From assembly GCA_019636015.1 (NCBI GenBank), contig JAHBYJ010000001.1, positions 1,054,001 through 1,118,000 on the forward strand: a stretch of DNA of 64,000 nucleotides, read 5' to 3'. The notes beneath the pieces were generated by a model, which saw only the letters and a list, made by a program, of their open reading frames with translations, was not told the origin of the DNA and did no database searches. Made by a program: the position numbers and the translations under genes. This document shows positions 16,971-25,065 of this stretch, piece by piece. Source of the stretch: Parvibaculaceae bacterium. Lineage in GTDB: Bacteria > Pseudomonadota > Alphaproteobacteria > Parvibaculales > Parvibaculaceae. The first letter of the stretch is position 1, and each line of letters begins with the position of its first letter.

Positions 16971-18953
16971 ATGCTGAACGACACGTCGAAAGCGGTGGAT
17001 ATGAGTGAGGTTGAGGCCAGCCTGTCTGCAATCATTACGGGCGAGCGGGCGGTTTCCCGCGCGCGCAAGGAATCGCGCCCGCTGGCCGAGCCGGAAATGC
17101 CTTTTGGCGAGCAGGACCAGGCCGTCCAGACGAAGGGCCGCCATCGCGTGAAGGTCGATCATGGCCGCGATGCGCTGCTGACCGAGTTCGGCAAGGCGAC
17201 GCTGCGCGACCGCTATCTGATGCCGGGCGAGTCCTATCAGGACATGTTCGCCCGCGTGGCCTCCTACTATGCGGATGACGCGGCCCATGCCCAGCGTCTC
17301 TATGACTATATTTCCCGTCTCTGGTTCATGCCGGCGACGCCCGTCCTCTCGAATGGCGGCACGCAGCGCGGCCTGCCCATCTCCTGCTTCCTGAACGAAG
17401 CGAACGACAGCCTTGAGGGCATTGTCGGCCTCTGGAACGAGAATGTCTGGCTCGCGGCCAAGGGCGGCGGCATCGGCTCCTATTGGGGCAACCTCCGCTC
17501 CATCGGCGAGACGGTCGGCGGCAACGGCAAGACGTCGGGCATCATTCCCTTTATCCGCGTCATGGATTCGCTGACGCTGGCGATCAGCCAGGGCTCGCTC
17601 CGTCGCGGCTCGGCGGCGGTCTATCTGCCGATCGACCATCCCGAGATCGAGGAATTCATGGAAATGCGTCGCCCCACAGGCGGCGACCCGAACCGCAAGG
17701 CGCTGAACCTCCATCACGGCGTGCTCGTCTCCGACGCCTTCATGCGCGCCGTCGAGGCCGATGACGACTGGGCGCTGCTCTCGCCGAAGGACAAGTCGGT
17801 CCAGAAGACGGTCTCCGCCCGCTCGCTCTGGATTCGCCTGCTCACCTCGCGCATCGAAACCGGCGAGCCCTACATCATCTACAAGGACACGGTGAACAAC
17901 GCCCGCCCCGAGCACCACAAGCTTGCGGGCCTCGAGGTGAAGACCTCGAACCTCTGCGCCGAAATCACGCTCCCCACCGGCAAGGATCATCTGGGCGAAG
18001 AGCGCACGGCCGTCTGCTGCCTTTCCTCGCTCAACCTCGAAACCTATCTCGAGTGGCAGGACCACCCGATGATCGTCGAGGACGTGATGCGCTTCCTCGA
18101 CAACGTGCTCGAGGATTTCATCACCCGCGCGCCGGACGACATGGCCCGCGCGAAATACGCCGCCATGCGCGAGCGTTCGGTCGGCCTCGGCGTCATGGGC
18201 TACCACTCCTTCCTCCAGGCCAACATGATTCCCTTCGAGGGCGTCATGGCAAAGGTCTGGAACAAGCGCATGTTCGCCCATATCAAGACGGGCGTGGATG
18301 CCGCCTCGAAGAAGCTCGCCGAAGAGCGCGGCGCCTGCCCGGATGCCGCCGATTACGGCTTCAACGAGCGCTTCTCCAACAAGACGGCGATTGCGCCCAC
18401 GGCTTCGATTTCGATCATCACCGGCGGCACCTCGCCGGGCATCGAGCCGATTGCGGCGAACAGCTTCACGCACAAGACGCTCAGCGGCTCCTTCAACGTC
18501 CGCAACCGTCACCTGACGAAACTGCTGGAACAGAAGGGCCGCAACGACGACGACACCTGGTCCTCCATCGTGACGAGCGGCGGCTCCGTCCAGCATCTCG
18601 ATTTCCTGAGCGACGAGGAAAAGGACGTCTTCAAGACCGCCTTCGAACTCGACCAGCGCTGGGTCATCGAACATGCGGGCGACCGCGCGGCCATGATCGA
18701 TCAGGCCCAGTCGGTCAATCTCTTCCTGCCGGCCGACGTCCACAAGCGCGACCTCCACGGCCTCCACATGATGGCCTGGAAGCATGGCGTGAAAAGCCTT
18801 TACTACTGCCGCTCGCTCTCGATCCAGCGCGCAGAAAAGGCCGAAGTCGTCTCGCTCGTGCCGGCCAAGAAGCTCGACGTGCTGACGCTGGATCAGGTCG
18901 CGGCGAACGCCCAGGAAGAAAACAAATACGAGGAATGCCTGGCCTGCCAGTAA
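16971..18953 (+). CDS. nrdA: Ribonucleoside-diphosphate reductase, alpha subunit
   Basis: Class I ribonucleotide reductase large subunit, 660 residues from the ATG at 16971 (GGGGAC upstream; an ATG at 16914 has no good ribosome-binding site). Active-site residues are N327-L-C329-A-E331, the redox cysteines C139 (PISCF) and C350 (CCLSSLN), and a C-terminal CLAC pair for reduction by thioredoxin or glutaredoxin. APTASISIITGGTSPGIEP is the conserved barrel segment. I see no N-terminal ATP-cone, so dATP activity control may be absent from this subunit. It forms a complex with NrdB encoded downstream. Confidence 0.96.
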   Translation: MLNDTSKAVDMSEVEASLSAIITGERAVSRARKESRPLAEPEMPFGEQDQAVQTKGRHRVKVDHGRDALLTEFGKATLRDRYLMPGESYQDMFARVASYYADDAAHAQRLYDYISRLWFMPATPVLSNGGTQRGLPISCFLNEANDSLEGIVGLWNENVWLAAKGGGIGSYWGNLRSIGETVGGNGKTSGIIPFIRVMDSLTLAISQGSLRRGSAAVYLPIDHPEIEEFMEMRRPTGGDPNRKALNLHHGVLVSDAFMRAVEADDDWALLSPKDKSVQKTVSARSLWIRLLTSRIETGEPYIIYKDTVNNARPEHHKLAGLEVKTSNLCAEITLPTGKDHLGEERTAVCCLSSLNLETYLEWQDHPMIVEDVMRFLDNVLEDFITRAPDDMARAKYAAMRERSVGLGVMGYHSFLQANMIPFEGVMAKVWNKRMFAHIKTGVDAASKKLAEERGACPDAADYGFNERFSNKTAIAPTASISIITGGTSPGIEPIAANSFTHKTLSGSFNVRNRHLTKLLEQKGRNDDDTWSSIVTSGGSVQHLDFLSDEEKDVFKTAFELDQRWVIEHAGDRAAMIDQAQSVNLFLPADVHKRDLHGLHMMAWKHGVKSLYYCRSLSIQRAEKAEVVSLVPAKKLDVLTLDQVAANAQEENKYEECLACQ

Positions 18954-18965
18954 GGCGCTAGGATC

Positions 18966-18991
18966 ATGGCCCGGTCGTCAGGCCGGGCCAT
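18966..18991. repeat. Palindromic repeat, family B, in the nrdA-nrdB spacer
   Basis: A 9-bp perfect stem, ATGGCCCGG at 18966-18974 with CCGGGCCAT at 18983-18991, lies 12 bases after the nrdA stop. Its sequence matches the arms at 14799-14892. It could stabilise the nrdA 3' end or attenuate nrdB; there is no T tract. Confidence 0.75.
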
Positions 18992-19040
18992 TATTGTCTC
19001 CGGCGCTCCGCGCCGCATGAAAGAACCGGGAGCCCGTCCC

Positions 19041-20000
19041 ATGTCCCTTCTCGAAGAACGCCACGTCTACAAGCCCTTCCGCTATCCCTGGGCCTATGAA
19101 GCCTGGCTCACTCAGCAGCGCATCCACTGGCTGCCGGAGGAAGTGCCGCTGGCCGACGATGTGAAGGACTGGTCGAAGAAGCTCACTGACAGCGAGCGCA
19201 ACCTGCTGACGCAGATTTTCCGCTTCTTCGTGCAGGCCGACGTCGAGGTGAATAATTGCTACATGAAGCATTACTCCCGCGTCTTCAAGCCGACCGAAGT
19301 GCAGATGATGCTGGCCGCCTTCTCCAATATCGAGACGGTCCATATCTCGGCCTATAGCCACCTGCTCGACACGATCGGCATGCCCGAAGCCGAATATGAA
19401 GCCTTCCTCAAATATGATGAGATGAAGGCGAAGTTCGACTACATGCAGGAATGGGGCGTCGAGACCAAGGAAGACATCGCCAAGACGCTCGCCGTCTTTG
19501 GCGGCTTCACCGAAGGCGTGCAGCTTTTTGCCTCCTTCGCGATCCTGATGAACTTCCCGCGCTTCAACAAGATGAAGGGCATGGGCCAGATCGTGACATG
19601 GTCCGCCCGCGACGAGTCGCTCCACACCGTCTCGGCCATGAAGCTCTTCCGCACTTTCGTGGACGAGAACCCGGAAATCTGGACCGATCGGCTCCGCAAC
19701 GACATCTACAAGGCTTGCGAAACCATCATCCATCACGAGGATGCCTTCATCGATCTCGCCTTCGAGATGGGCGGCGTCGAGGGCCTTTCGGCGCAGGAAG
19801 TGAAGGATTACATCCGCTACATCGCCGACCGCCGCCTCGTGCAGCTCAATCTCCAGCCCATCTACCGCACGGAAAGGAACCCGCTGCCCTGGATGGACGA
19901 GATGCTGAACGGCATCGAGCACACCAATTTCTTCGAGAATCGCGCCACCGAATATTCCAAGGCTTCGACGCGGGGCACGTGGGATGAAGCCTTCGACTGA
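19041..20000 (+). CDS. nrdB: Ribonucleoside-diphosphate reductase, beta subunit
   Basis: I start at the ATG at 19041 (319 residues, MSLLEERHVYKPFRYPW) because an in-frame ATG at 18966 lies inside the palindromic repeat. This is the diiron-tyrosyl radical subunit: NIETVHISAYS gives ligands E98 and H101 and the radical Tyr105, with the same spacing as E115/H118/Y122 of the E. coli protein. A second ligand set is in SARDESLHTVSAM. It generates the radical passed to Cys in NrdA. It is cotranscribed with nrdA. Confidence 0.95.
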   Translation: MSLLEERHVYKPFRYPWAYEAWLTQQRIHWLPEEVPLADDVKDWSKKLTDSERNLLTQIFRFFVQADVEVNNCYMKHYSRVFKPTEVQMMLAAFSNIETVHISAYSHLLDTIGMPEAEYEAFLKYDEMKAKFDYMQEWGVETKEDIAKTLAVFGGFTEGVQLFASFAILMNFPRFNKMKGMGQIVTWSARDESLHTVSAMKLFRTFVDENPEIWTDRLRNDIYKACETIIHHEDAFIDLAFEMGGVEGLSAQEVKDYIRYIADRRLVQLNLQPIYRTERNPLPWMDEMLNGIEHTNFFENRATEYSKASTRGTWDEAFD

Positions 20001-20154
20001 ATGACGGTGAGCGTTGCATCTGCGAAAAGGCCTGTCCCACAGGCACTTTTCAACAGTTTTTCGCGCCGATGCCCGTCAGATATGCACTTAATGCTTGGAC
20101 GAATCGCGCGACTCAGTGAAACTCGGCCCGAACATATCCGAGGGGATTCAAATC

Positions 20155-20502
20155 ATGGCCACTAAACCCGCTGCCAAAAAGCCTGCTGCCAAGGCGCCCG
20201 CCGCCGCAAAGAAGACCGCGACGGCTCCGACGATCCCGATGTCGAAGCTCATCGCGGAACTTGCCGAAAAGCACGGCATGTCCAAGAAGGCGGCGACCGA
20301 GCTCTTCGGCGACTTCGTCGAACTCACGGTGAAGAACCTGAAGAAGGGCAACAAGGTCCGTCTGACGGGTCTCGGCATCCTGCAGGTCCGCAAGCGCGCC
20401 GCCCGCATGGGCCGCAACCCGGCGACCGGCGAAGCCATCAAGATCAAGGCGTCGAAGAAGGTTGCCTTCCGCGTCGCGAAGGACCTCAAGGAAGCCATCT
20501 AA
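20155..20502 (+). CDS. HU-family DNA-binding protein with basic N-terminal tail
   Basis: The 115-residue protein joins a Lys/Ala/Pro-rich tail (residues 1-27, repeating PAAKKPAAKAP) to a complete HU/IHF domain (residues 28-115) with the beta-arm segment RKRAARMGRNPATGEAIKIKA and the terminal VAFRVAKDLKEAI. HU dimers bend and compact DNA; the tail resembles eukaryotic histone H1 tails and may add non-specific DNA binding. It is monocistronic with a strong terminator. An upstream in-frame start at 20095 is unlikely because the tail begins cleanly at 20155. Confidence 0.92.
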   Translation: MATKPAAKKPAAKAPAAAKKTATAPTIPMSKLIAELAEKHGMSKKAATELFGDFVELTVKNLKKGNKVRLTGLGILQVRKRAARMGRNPATGEAIKIKASKKVAFRVAKDLKEAI

Positions 20503-20530
20503 GGCTGCCTGAAGCGTCTGGCATTCTGAA

Positions 20531-20560
20531 AGCCCGGCTCCCGGAGGAGCCGGGCTTTTG
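20531..20560 (+). terminator. Rho-independent terminator after the HU gene
   Basis: A perfect 11-bp stem (20531-20541 with 20546-20556) with a CGGA loop is followed by a short T run. It lies 28 bases after the stop codon. Confidence 0.85.
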
Positions 20561-20623
20561 CTTTCCTGTGCCGGGGCCGCACCAGGTCAAAAAGCCGACG
20601 CATTTCGCTTGTTGAATGCCGCC

Positions 20624-21589
20624 ATGCGCTTCTTCGCCCCGTTCCTGTTCGCCCTCATGTTGAGCGCCCCCGCGCTTGCTGCTCCTGTCTGCGCCGCGCG
20701 CGAGGCGGCGTCGCCCGCGCTCTCCCGCCTGCAGGATGCGATGGAGAAGGGCCGCTTCGTCGCCTATCAGCCGACCGAACTCAAGGTCTGGGATGGCAAT
20801 CCGGTAGAGGCAAGCGAGGTCTCGATCCGCGAGGATCTCGCCGCGCTCCGCCCTTGGTTCGACGGTCTCATCACCTATGGCGCGCATAGCGGCGCCGAAC
20901 GTGTGCCCGCCATCGCGAAGGAGCTCGGCTTCCGCGCGGTCATTATCGGTATCTGGAACCCGGAAGACGATCTCGAATTAGGCAAGGCACTCCGCGCCTG
21001 GGAGGCGGAGCCCGATATCGTCACGGGCGTCTCCATCGGCAATGAGATGGTCTTCGGCCGCCGCGGCACATGGGAGGGCTATGCAAAGGCCATCGATCGT
21101 TTCCGTACCCGCGCGCCGGGCCTTCCCCTCACGGTGACCGAGCCTTTCGCGGTCTTCCTCGACGATCCCGGCGCACGCCCCGTCCTTGCCGAGCTCGATT
21201 TCCTCGCCGCGAACATCCACCCTGTTTTCGAGCCCTGGTTCGCCGAAGCGCCGCCCTTCAACTGGGCGGATTTCGTGGTGCAGGCGAGCGAGCGGCTTTC
21301 GGATGAGGCCTTTTGCGGCCCCGTACTGGTGAAGGAAACGGGCGTGCCCACCGCCCCCGAGGCCGAAGGCTTCACGAAGGAAAATCAGGCCGCTTTCTAC
21401 AAGGAGCTGATGGCGCAATTCCCGCCCGCGCGCATGCGCGCCTTCGCCTGGTTCTCCGCCTTCGATGCACCCTGGCGCGTCTATGATGAAAGCCCCGTGC
21501 CGGGCGTCCACCCTGAAGAAGGCCATTGGGGCCTCTTCAGGGAAGATCGCACGCCGAAGCCGGTGATGGAGTCCGTGCCGAAGCTCTAG
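20624..21589 (+). CDS. Secreted GH17-like glycoside hydrolase
   Basis: The 321-residue protein has a signal peptide (residues 1-20, ALA-AP). The mature part resembles GH17 beta-1,3-glucanases with a TIM barrel: VSIGNEMVF supplies the acid/base Glu141, and LVKETGVPT supplies the nucleophile Glu238, followed by AFAWFSAFDAPW. It would cleave or transfer on beta-1,3-glucans in the periplasm or outside; some bacterial members make cyclic or branched glucans instead. No glycan operon surrounds it. The ATG at 20624 is chosen because the signal peptide begins there. Confidence 0.85.
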   Translation: MRFFAPFLFALMLSAPALAAPVCAAREAASPALSRLQDAMEKGRFVAYQPTELKVWDGNPVEASEVSIREDLAALRPWFDGLITYGAHSGAERVPAIAKELGFRAVIIGIWNPEDDLELGKALRAWEAEPDIVTGVSIGNEMVFGRRGTWEGYAKAIDRFRTRAPGLPLTVTEPFAVFLDDPGARPVLAELDFLAANIHPVFEPWFAEAPPFNWADFVVQASERLSDEAFCGPVLVKETGVPTAPEAEGFTKENQAAFYKELMAQFPPARMRAFAWFSAFDAPWRVYDESPVPGVHPEEGHWGLFREDRTPKPVMESVPKL

Positions 21590-21598
21590 GCGCTCCGC

Positions 21599-22231
21599 CT
21601 ATCGCGCCTGCTCGTCGAGCGGCACGCTCGCCGCCGCTTTTTTGAACGCAGGCCGTACCGACAACCGCTCGTAATACTTCACGACATTCGGAAAAGGCTC
21701 GAGGCTCACAAAGCCTTTGGCGAGATGCACGCTGTAGCCGACATTCGTGTCCACCGTGCTGAAACCGCTTTTGAGCAGATAGTCGCGGTCCGCGAGATGC
21801 CGGTCCACAACTTCAAGCGCCTTTTCGAGCCGGCGCGATTCGAGCTTCTGCACCACGGGCGAGCGTTCGTCGCGCGCGATAAAGACCTTCTGCTGAACAA
21901 GGCTCGCGCCATGCACCGCCATCGTCTCCGCATAATGGAGCCAGATCAGCCATTCGGTGCGCTCGGCATGTCCCACAGGCCGGTGGAGCTTTCCCTCCGG
22001 GTCGTAATGCTCGCCGAGATATTGCGCGATCGCGCCCGACTCGAACACGGAGACGCCATTGTCCACCAGGCAGGGCACGCGGCCGAGCGGCGAGATCGAC
22101 AGATATTCCGGCGTCCGCAGCCCCTCCATGCTGAAGGGCAGTTCCTTCAGCTCGAAATCGATCCCCATTTCATGGAGCAGCCACAGCGAGCGCATGGAGC
22201 GCGAGCCATTGCAGTGATAAAGCGTGAGCAT
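21599..22231 (-). CDS. Glutathione S-transferase family protein
   Basis: The 210 residues have an N-terminal thioredoxin fold (MLTLYHCNGSRSMRSLWLLHEMG) with Ser at the position that usually activates glutathione, then GRVPCLVDNGVSVFESGAIAQYL, which holds the cis-Pro and the Glu-Ser that grip gamma-glutamate. Residues 85-200 are the all-helical C-terminal domain. It probably conjugates or reduces electrophiles with glutathione. It stands alone and converges on the GH17 gene. Confidence 0.88.
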   Translation of the reverse strand: MLTLYHCNGSRSMRSLWLLHEMGIDFELKELPFSMEGLRTPEYLSISPLGRVPCLVDNGVSVFESGAIAQYLGEHYDPEGKLHRPVGHAERTEWLIWLHYAETMAVHGASLVQQKVFIARDERSPVVQKLESRRLEKALEVVDRHLADRDYLLKSGFSTVDTNVGYSVHLAKGFVSLEPFPNVVKYYERLSVRPAFKKAAASVPLDEQAR

Positions 22232-22359
22232 TGCCGGTCCCTGTCGTTCGTTTTCGGCGAGCCTAGTGCATTTTGGGACGATTCCAGAGGGATTTTGCGG
22301 CCCCTTGTTCCCTCCGCCTCAGCGTCTAAACTCCCGCAGCCCGACAGAGAGACCGACCG

Positions 22360-23295
22360 ATGACGCGCCTTTCATTCGCCCTTGCCGCGCTTCTTGCCTG
22401 CCTCGCGGCTCCTGCCGCAGCGGCGCCCGAGCGCGTCGTCTCGATCAATCTCTGCGCCGACATTGTCGCCGCCGATCTCGCGGCGCCCGGCACGCTCAAA
22501 TCCGTCTTCCGCCTCGGCCGCGATCCGGAGGATTCGCCCGCCGCCGCGCTCATCGCGCACCTGCCGCCCAATGACGGCCGCATCGAGGATGTGCTGCCCT
22601 TCGCGCCCGATCTCGTGCTTGCGCATGAATGGACCTCGCCCTTCACGCTCGATCTTCTCGCGCGGATGGGCATTCCCTTCGTGCTGGTGCGCGATGCGCG
22701 CAGCTTCGACGACATAAGGGCGAATATCCGCCTCGTCGCCGCCGCCCTCCATCGCGAGCCGGAGGGCGAAGCGCTGATCGCGCGTTTCGACGGCGAGATG
22801 GCGGCGGCGCGCCGCAATGCGGAAGAGGGGCCAGCCGCCATCCTCTATCAGGATCTCGGCAGCGCCGTCACGCCGGGCTCGATCCTTGGCCGCATCCTCG
22901 CTCATACCGGCTTCCGCAATGTCATCGAAAGCGACAATCCCGTGGGCCTCGTCTATCCGGGCATCGAAGGCGTGATCGAGCTTCGCCCGGCGCTCTTCGC
23001 CCTCGGCGTCTATCGCGCAGGCGCGCCCTCCCAGGCGAGCGCGCTTCTCGCCCATCCCGCGCTCCGCCTCTATCTCGAGCGCCACGCGCATGAAGTCCGC
23101 CTTCCCGCGCGCGACTGGACCTGCAGCACGCGCTATGTGGCCCGCACTGCCGCGCAACTCGCCGCCGCCTATGATGAGATGACGGGCGGGGATGGCGCGG
23201 CAACACACTCAGGTGCCATCCCGGCGAAAGCCGGGATCCATTCCACCACTCACGTCCGGGTTGCATCTGACGCCGGAGCGAGGAGCGTGCCGTGA
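22360..23295 (+). CDS. Periplasmic binding protein of a BtuF/FecB-type importer
   Basis: The 311-residue protein has a signal peptide (residues 1-22) and the two-lobe class III fold: RVVSINLCADIVAADLA, then DLVLAHEWTSP, and a second lobe with ILGRILAHTGFRNVI. The adjacent permease and ATPase make it part of a cobalamin or ferric-siderophore importer; the ligand cannot be read, and I see no cobalamin riboswitch in the 128 bases upstream. The last 30 or so residues (GAIPAKAGIH onward) are encoded by a palindromic repeat and are not family sequence. Its stop overlaps the permease start. Confidence 0.88.
   Translation: MTRLSFALAALLACLAAPAAAAPERVVSINLCADIVAADLAAPGTLKSVFRLGRDPEDSPAAALIAHLPPNDGRIEDVLPFAPDLVLAHEWTSPFTLDLLARMGIPFVLVRDARSFDDIRANIRLVAAALHREPEGEALIARFDGEMAAARRNAEEGPAAILYQDLGSAVTPGSILGRILAHTGFRNVIESDNPVGLVYPGIEGVIELRPALFALGVYRAGAPSQASALLAHPALRLYLERHAHEVRLPARDWTCSTRYVARTAAQLAAAYDEMTGGDGAATHSGAIPAKAGIHSTTHVRVASDAGARSVP
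23218..23237. repeat. Palindromic repeat, family A, inside a coding region
   Basis: A perfect 8-bp stem, ATCCCGGC facing GCCGGGAT, with a GAAA loop, lies in frame within the 3' end of the binding-protein gene and encodes IPAKAG. It matches the units at 40786 base for base in the core. Confidence 0.85.
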
Positions 23296-24296
23296 CCCGC
23301 GCGCCGATTTCCGTCTGGGCGGTGAACGCCTCCCTCACCGCGCTCACGGCTCTCCTCTTCATGGCCTCCATCTATGTCGGCCGCGGCGGCGAATTGCTGG
23401 CGGATAAATTCGCGCTCATTTCCGAAACGGATCCGGATATCGCTCGCCTGGTGATCACGGAAGTGCGCTTGCCGCGCGCGCTGCTCGGCCTTCTCGTCGG
23501 CGCGACGCTCGGCCTCTGCGGCGCGGCGCTGCAGGGCCTCTTGCGCAATCCTCTGGCCGAGCCCGGCCTTGTCGGCGCGTCGAGCGGCGCGGCGCTCGGC
23601 GCTGTGCTCGTCTTCTATTTCGGCTTCGCCGCGGGCACCGCCATGCTCGTGCCCGTCGGCGGCGTTCTCGGCGCGCTCGCGGCGCTCGGCATCCTTTATC
23701 TCCTCGCCGGCCGCAACCCGTCGATCGTCACCATCATTCTCGCCGGCGTCGCGATCTCCGCCTTTTGCGGCGCGCTCACCTCATTGGCGCTCAATCTTTC
23801 GCCAAGCCCCTATGCCGCGCTCGAAATCGTTTTCTGGATGCTTGGTTCTCTCACCGATCGCAGCATGGCGCAGGTCTGGTTCGTCCTGCCTTTCATGGGT
23901 GTAGGCTCGCTCCTCGTCGCCTCAACATGGCGCGCGCTCGATGCGCTGGCGCTTGGCGAAGACACGGCGGCAACGCTCGGCTTCTCCATGCGCTCGGTCA
24001 CGCTCCGCGCCATCCTCGGCACCGGCCTTGCCGTCGGCGCCGCCGTGTCCGTCACCGGCGTCATCGGCTTTGTCGGCCTCGTCGTGCCCCATCTCATGCG
24101 CCCGCTTGTCGGCCAGCGACCGGCCTCGCTCTTGTTGCCGTCGGCGCTTGGCGGCGCGGCGCTGGTCCTCGCCGCCGATCTCGTGGTGCGGCTCCCGGTC
24201 AACGGGCCGGAGCTGAAGCTCGGCGTGGTGACGGCGCTTCTCGGCGCGCCCTTCTTCCTCTGGCTTATTCTCCGTGCCCGAAGGGAGGCCCCCTGA
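23292..24296 (+). CDS. FecCD/BtuC-family ABC permease
   Basis: The 334-residue protein starts at a GTG that overlaps the preceding stop (GTGA). It has about ten membrane segments and the family motifs [19 protein letters not shown] and [19 protein letters not shown] near the N-terminus, [16 protein letters not shown] near the C-terminus, which contacts the ATPase. It forms a dimer in the inner membrane that moves cobalamin, heme or ferric siderophore inward. Confidence 0.93.
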   Translation: MTRAPISVWAVNASLTALTALLFMASIYVGRGGELLADKFALISETDPDIARLVITEVRLPRALLGLLVGATLGLCGAALQGLLRNPLAEPGLVGASSGAALGAVLVFYFGFAAGTAMLVPVGGVLGALAALGILYLLAGRNPSIVTIILAGVAISAFCGALTSLALNLSPSPYAALEIVFWMLGSLTDRSMAQVWFVLPFMGVGSLLVASTWRALDALALGEDTAATLGFSMRSVTLRAILGTGLAVGAAVSVTGVIGFVGLVVPHLMRPLVGQRPASLLLPSALGGAALVLAADLVVRLPVNGPELKLGVVTALLGAPFFLWLILRARREAP

Positions 24297-25063
24297 TGCG
24301 CCTCGCGATTGAAAATCTCCACGCCTCGCTCGGGCAGGCGCGTGTCATTCGCGGCGTCTCCCTCTCGGTCGAGGGACCACGCTTCATCGGCCTGATCGGC
24401 CCGAATGGCGTTGGCAAGACCACGCTTGTGCGCGCCATTGCAGGGCTGATCCCCTTTGAAGGCGAGGTGATGCTCGATGGCCGCCCGCTTGCCGCGCTGA
24501 AGCCGCGTGAGCGGGCGCGGCTCATGTCCTATCTCGCGCAAGGCGCGGGCAGCCACTGGCCGCTCGAGGTCTCCCGTCTCGTCGCGCTCGGCCGCCTGCC
24601 GCATCTCGCCCCCTTTGCCCGCCCGGCCGCGGCGGATGAAGCTGCCATCACGCGCGCCATGCATCTTGCCGGCGTCGAGGAATTCATCGGCCGCGATGTC
24701 CTCACTCTCTCGGGCGGCGAGCGCGCTCGCGTGCTGCTCGCCCGTGCGCTTGCGGTCGAAGCGCCGCTCCTGCTGGTGGACGAACCCGTCGCCGCGCTCG
24801 ATCCCTATCACCAGCTCCGCATCATGGAAGTGCTGCGCGCCTACGCGGATGAAGGCCGCACCGTCATCGCCGTGCTACATGATCTCACGCTCGCCGCGCG
24901 CCATTGCGACCGGCTGATCCTGCTCGACAATGGCAAGGTGAAGGCGGACGGCACGCCGTCGGACGTCCTCACGCCCGAAAACCTGCGCGAGACCTATCGC
25001 ATCGAGGCGAGAATAGGCGAGGGTGCCGAGCCCTTTGTGCTGCCGATAAGGCGCTCGGAGTAA
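24296..25063 (+). CDS. ABC importer ATPase (BtuD/FecE type)
   Basis: The ATG at 24296 overlaps the permease stop (TGATG), giving 255 residues. Walker A is GPNGVGKTT (about 36-44), the signature is LTLSGGERARVLLARA, Walker B LLLVDEPVAALD and the switch His is in VLHDLTLAAR. An unusual Val replaces the common Thr in DEPVAALD. It powers the importer built from the two genes upstream; the three genes form one operon. Confidence 0.94.
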   Translation: MRLAIENLHASLGQARVIRGVSLSVEGPRFIGLIGPNGVGKTTLVRAIAGLIPFEGEVMLDGRPLAALKPRERARLMSYLAQGAGSHWPLEVSRLVALGRLPHLAPFARPAAADEAAITRAMHLAGVEEFIGRDVLTLSGGERARVLLARALAVEAPLLLVDEPVAALDPYHQLRIMEVLRAYADEGRTVIAVLHDLTLAARHCDRLILLDNGKVKADGTPSDVLTPENLRETYRIEARIGEGAEPFVLPIRRSE

Positions 25064-25065
25064 CC

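Noticed and set aside
16899..18785. A 628-codon minus-strand frame opposite nrdA
   Set aside because: Shadow of nrdA; no motif, and it lies across the nrdAB leader.
22232..22359. Cobalamin riboswitch upstream of the BtuFCD-type importer
   Set aside because: Only 128 bases are available and I could not find the B12-box or the paired stems.
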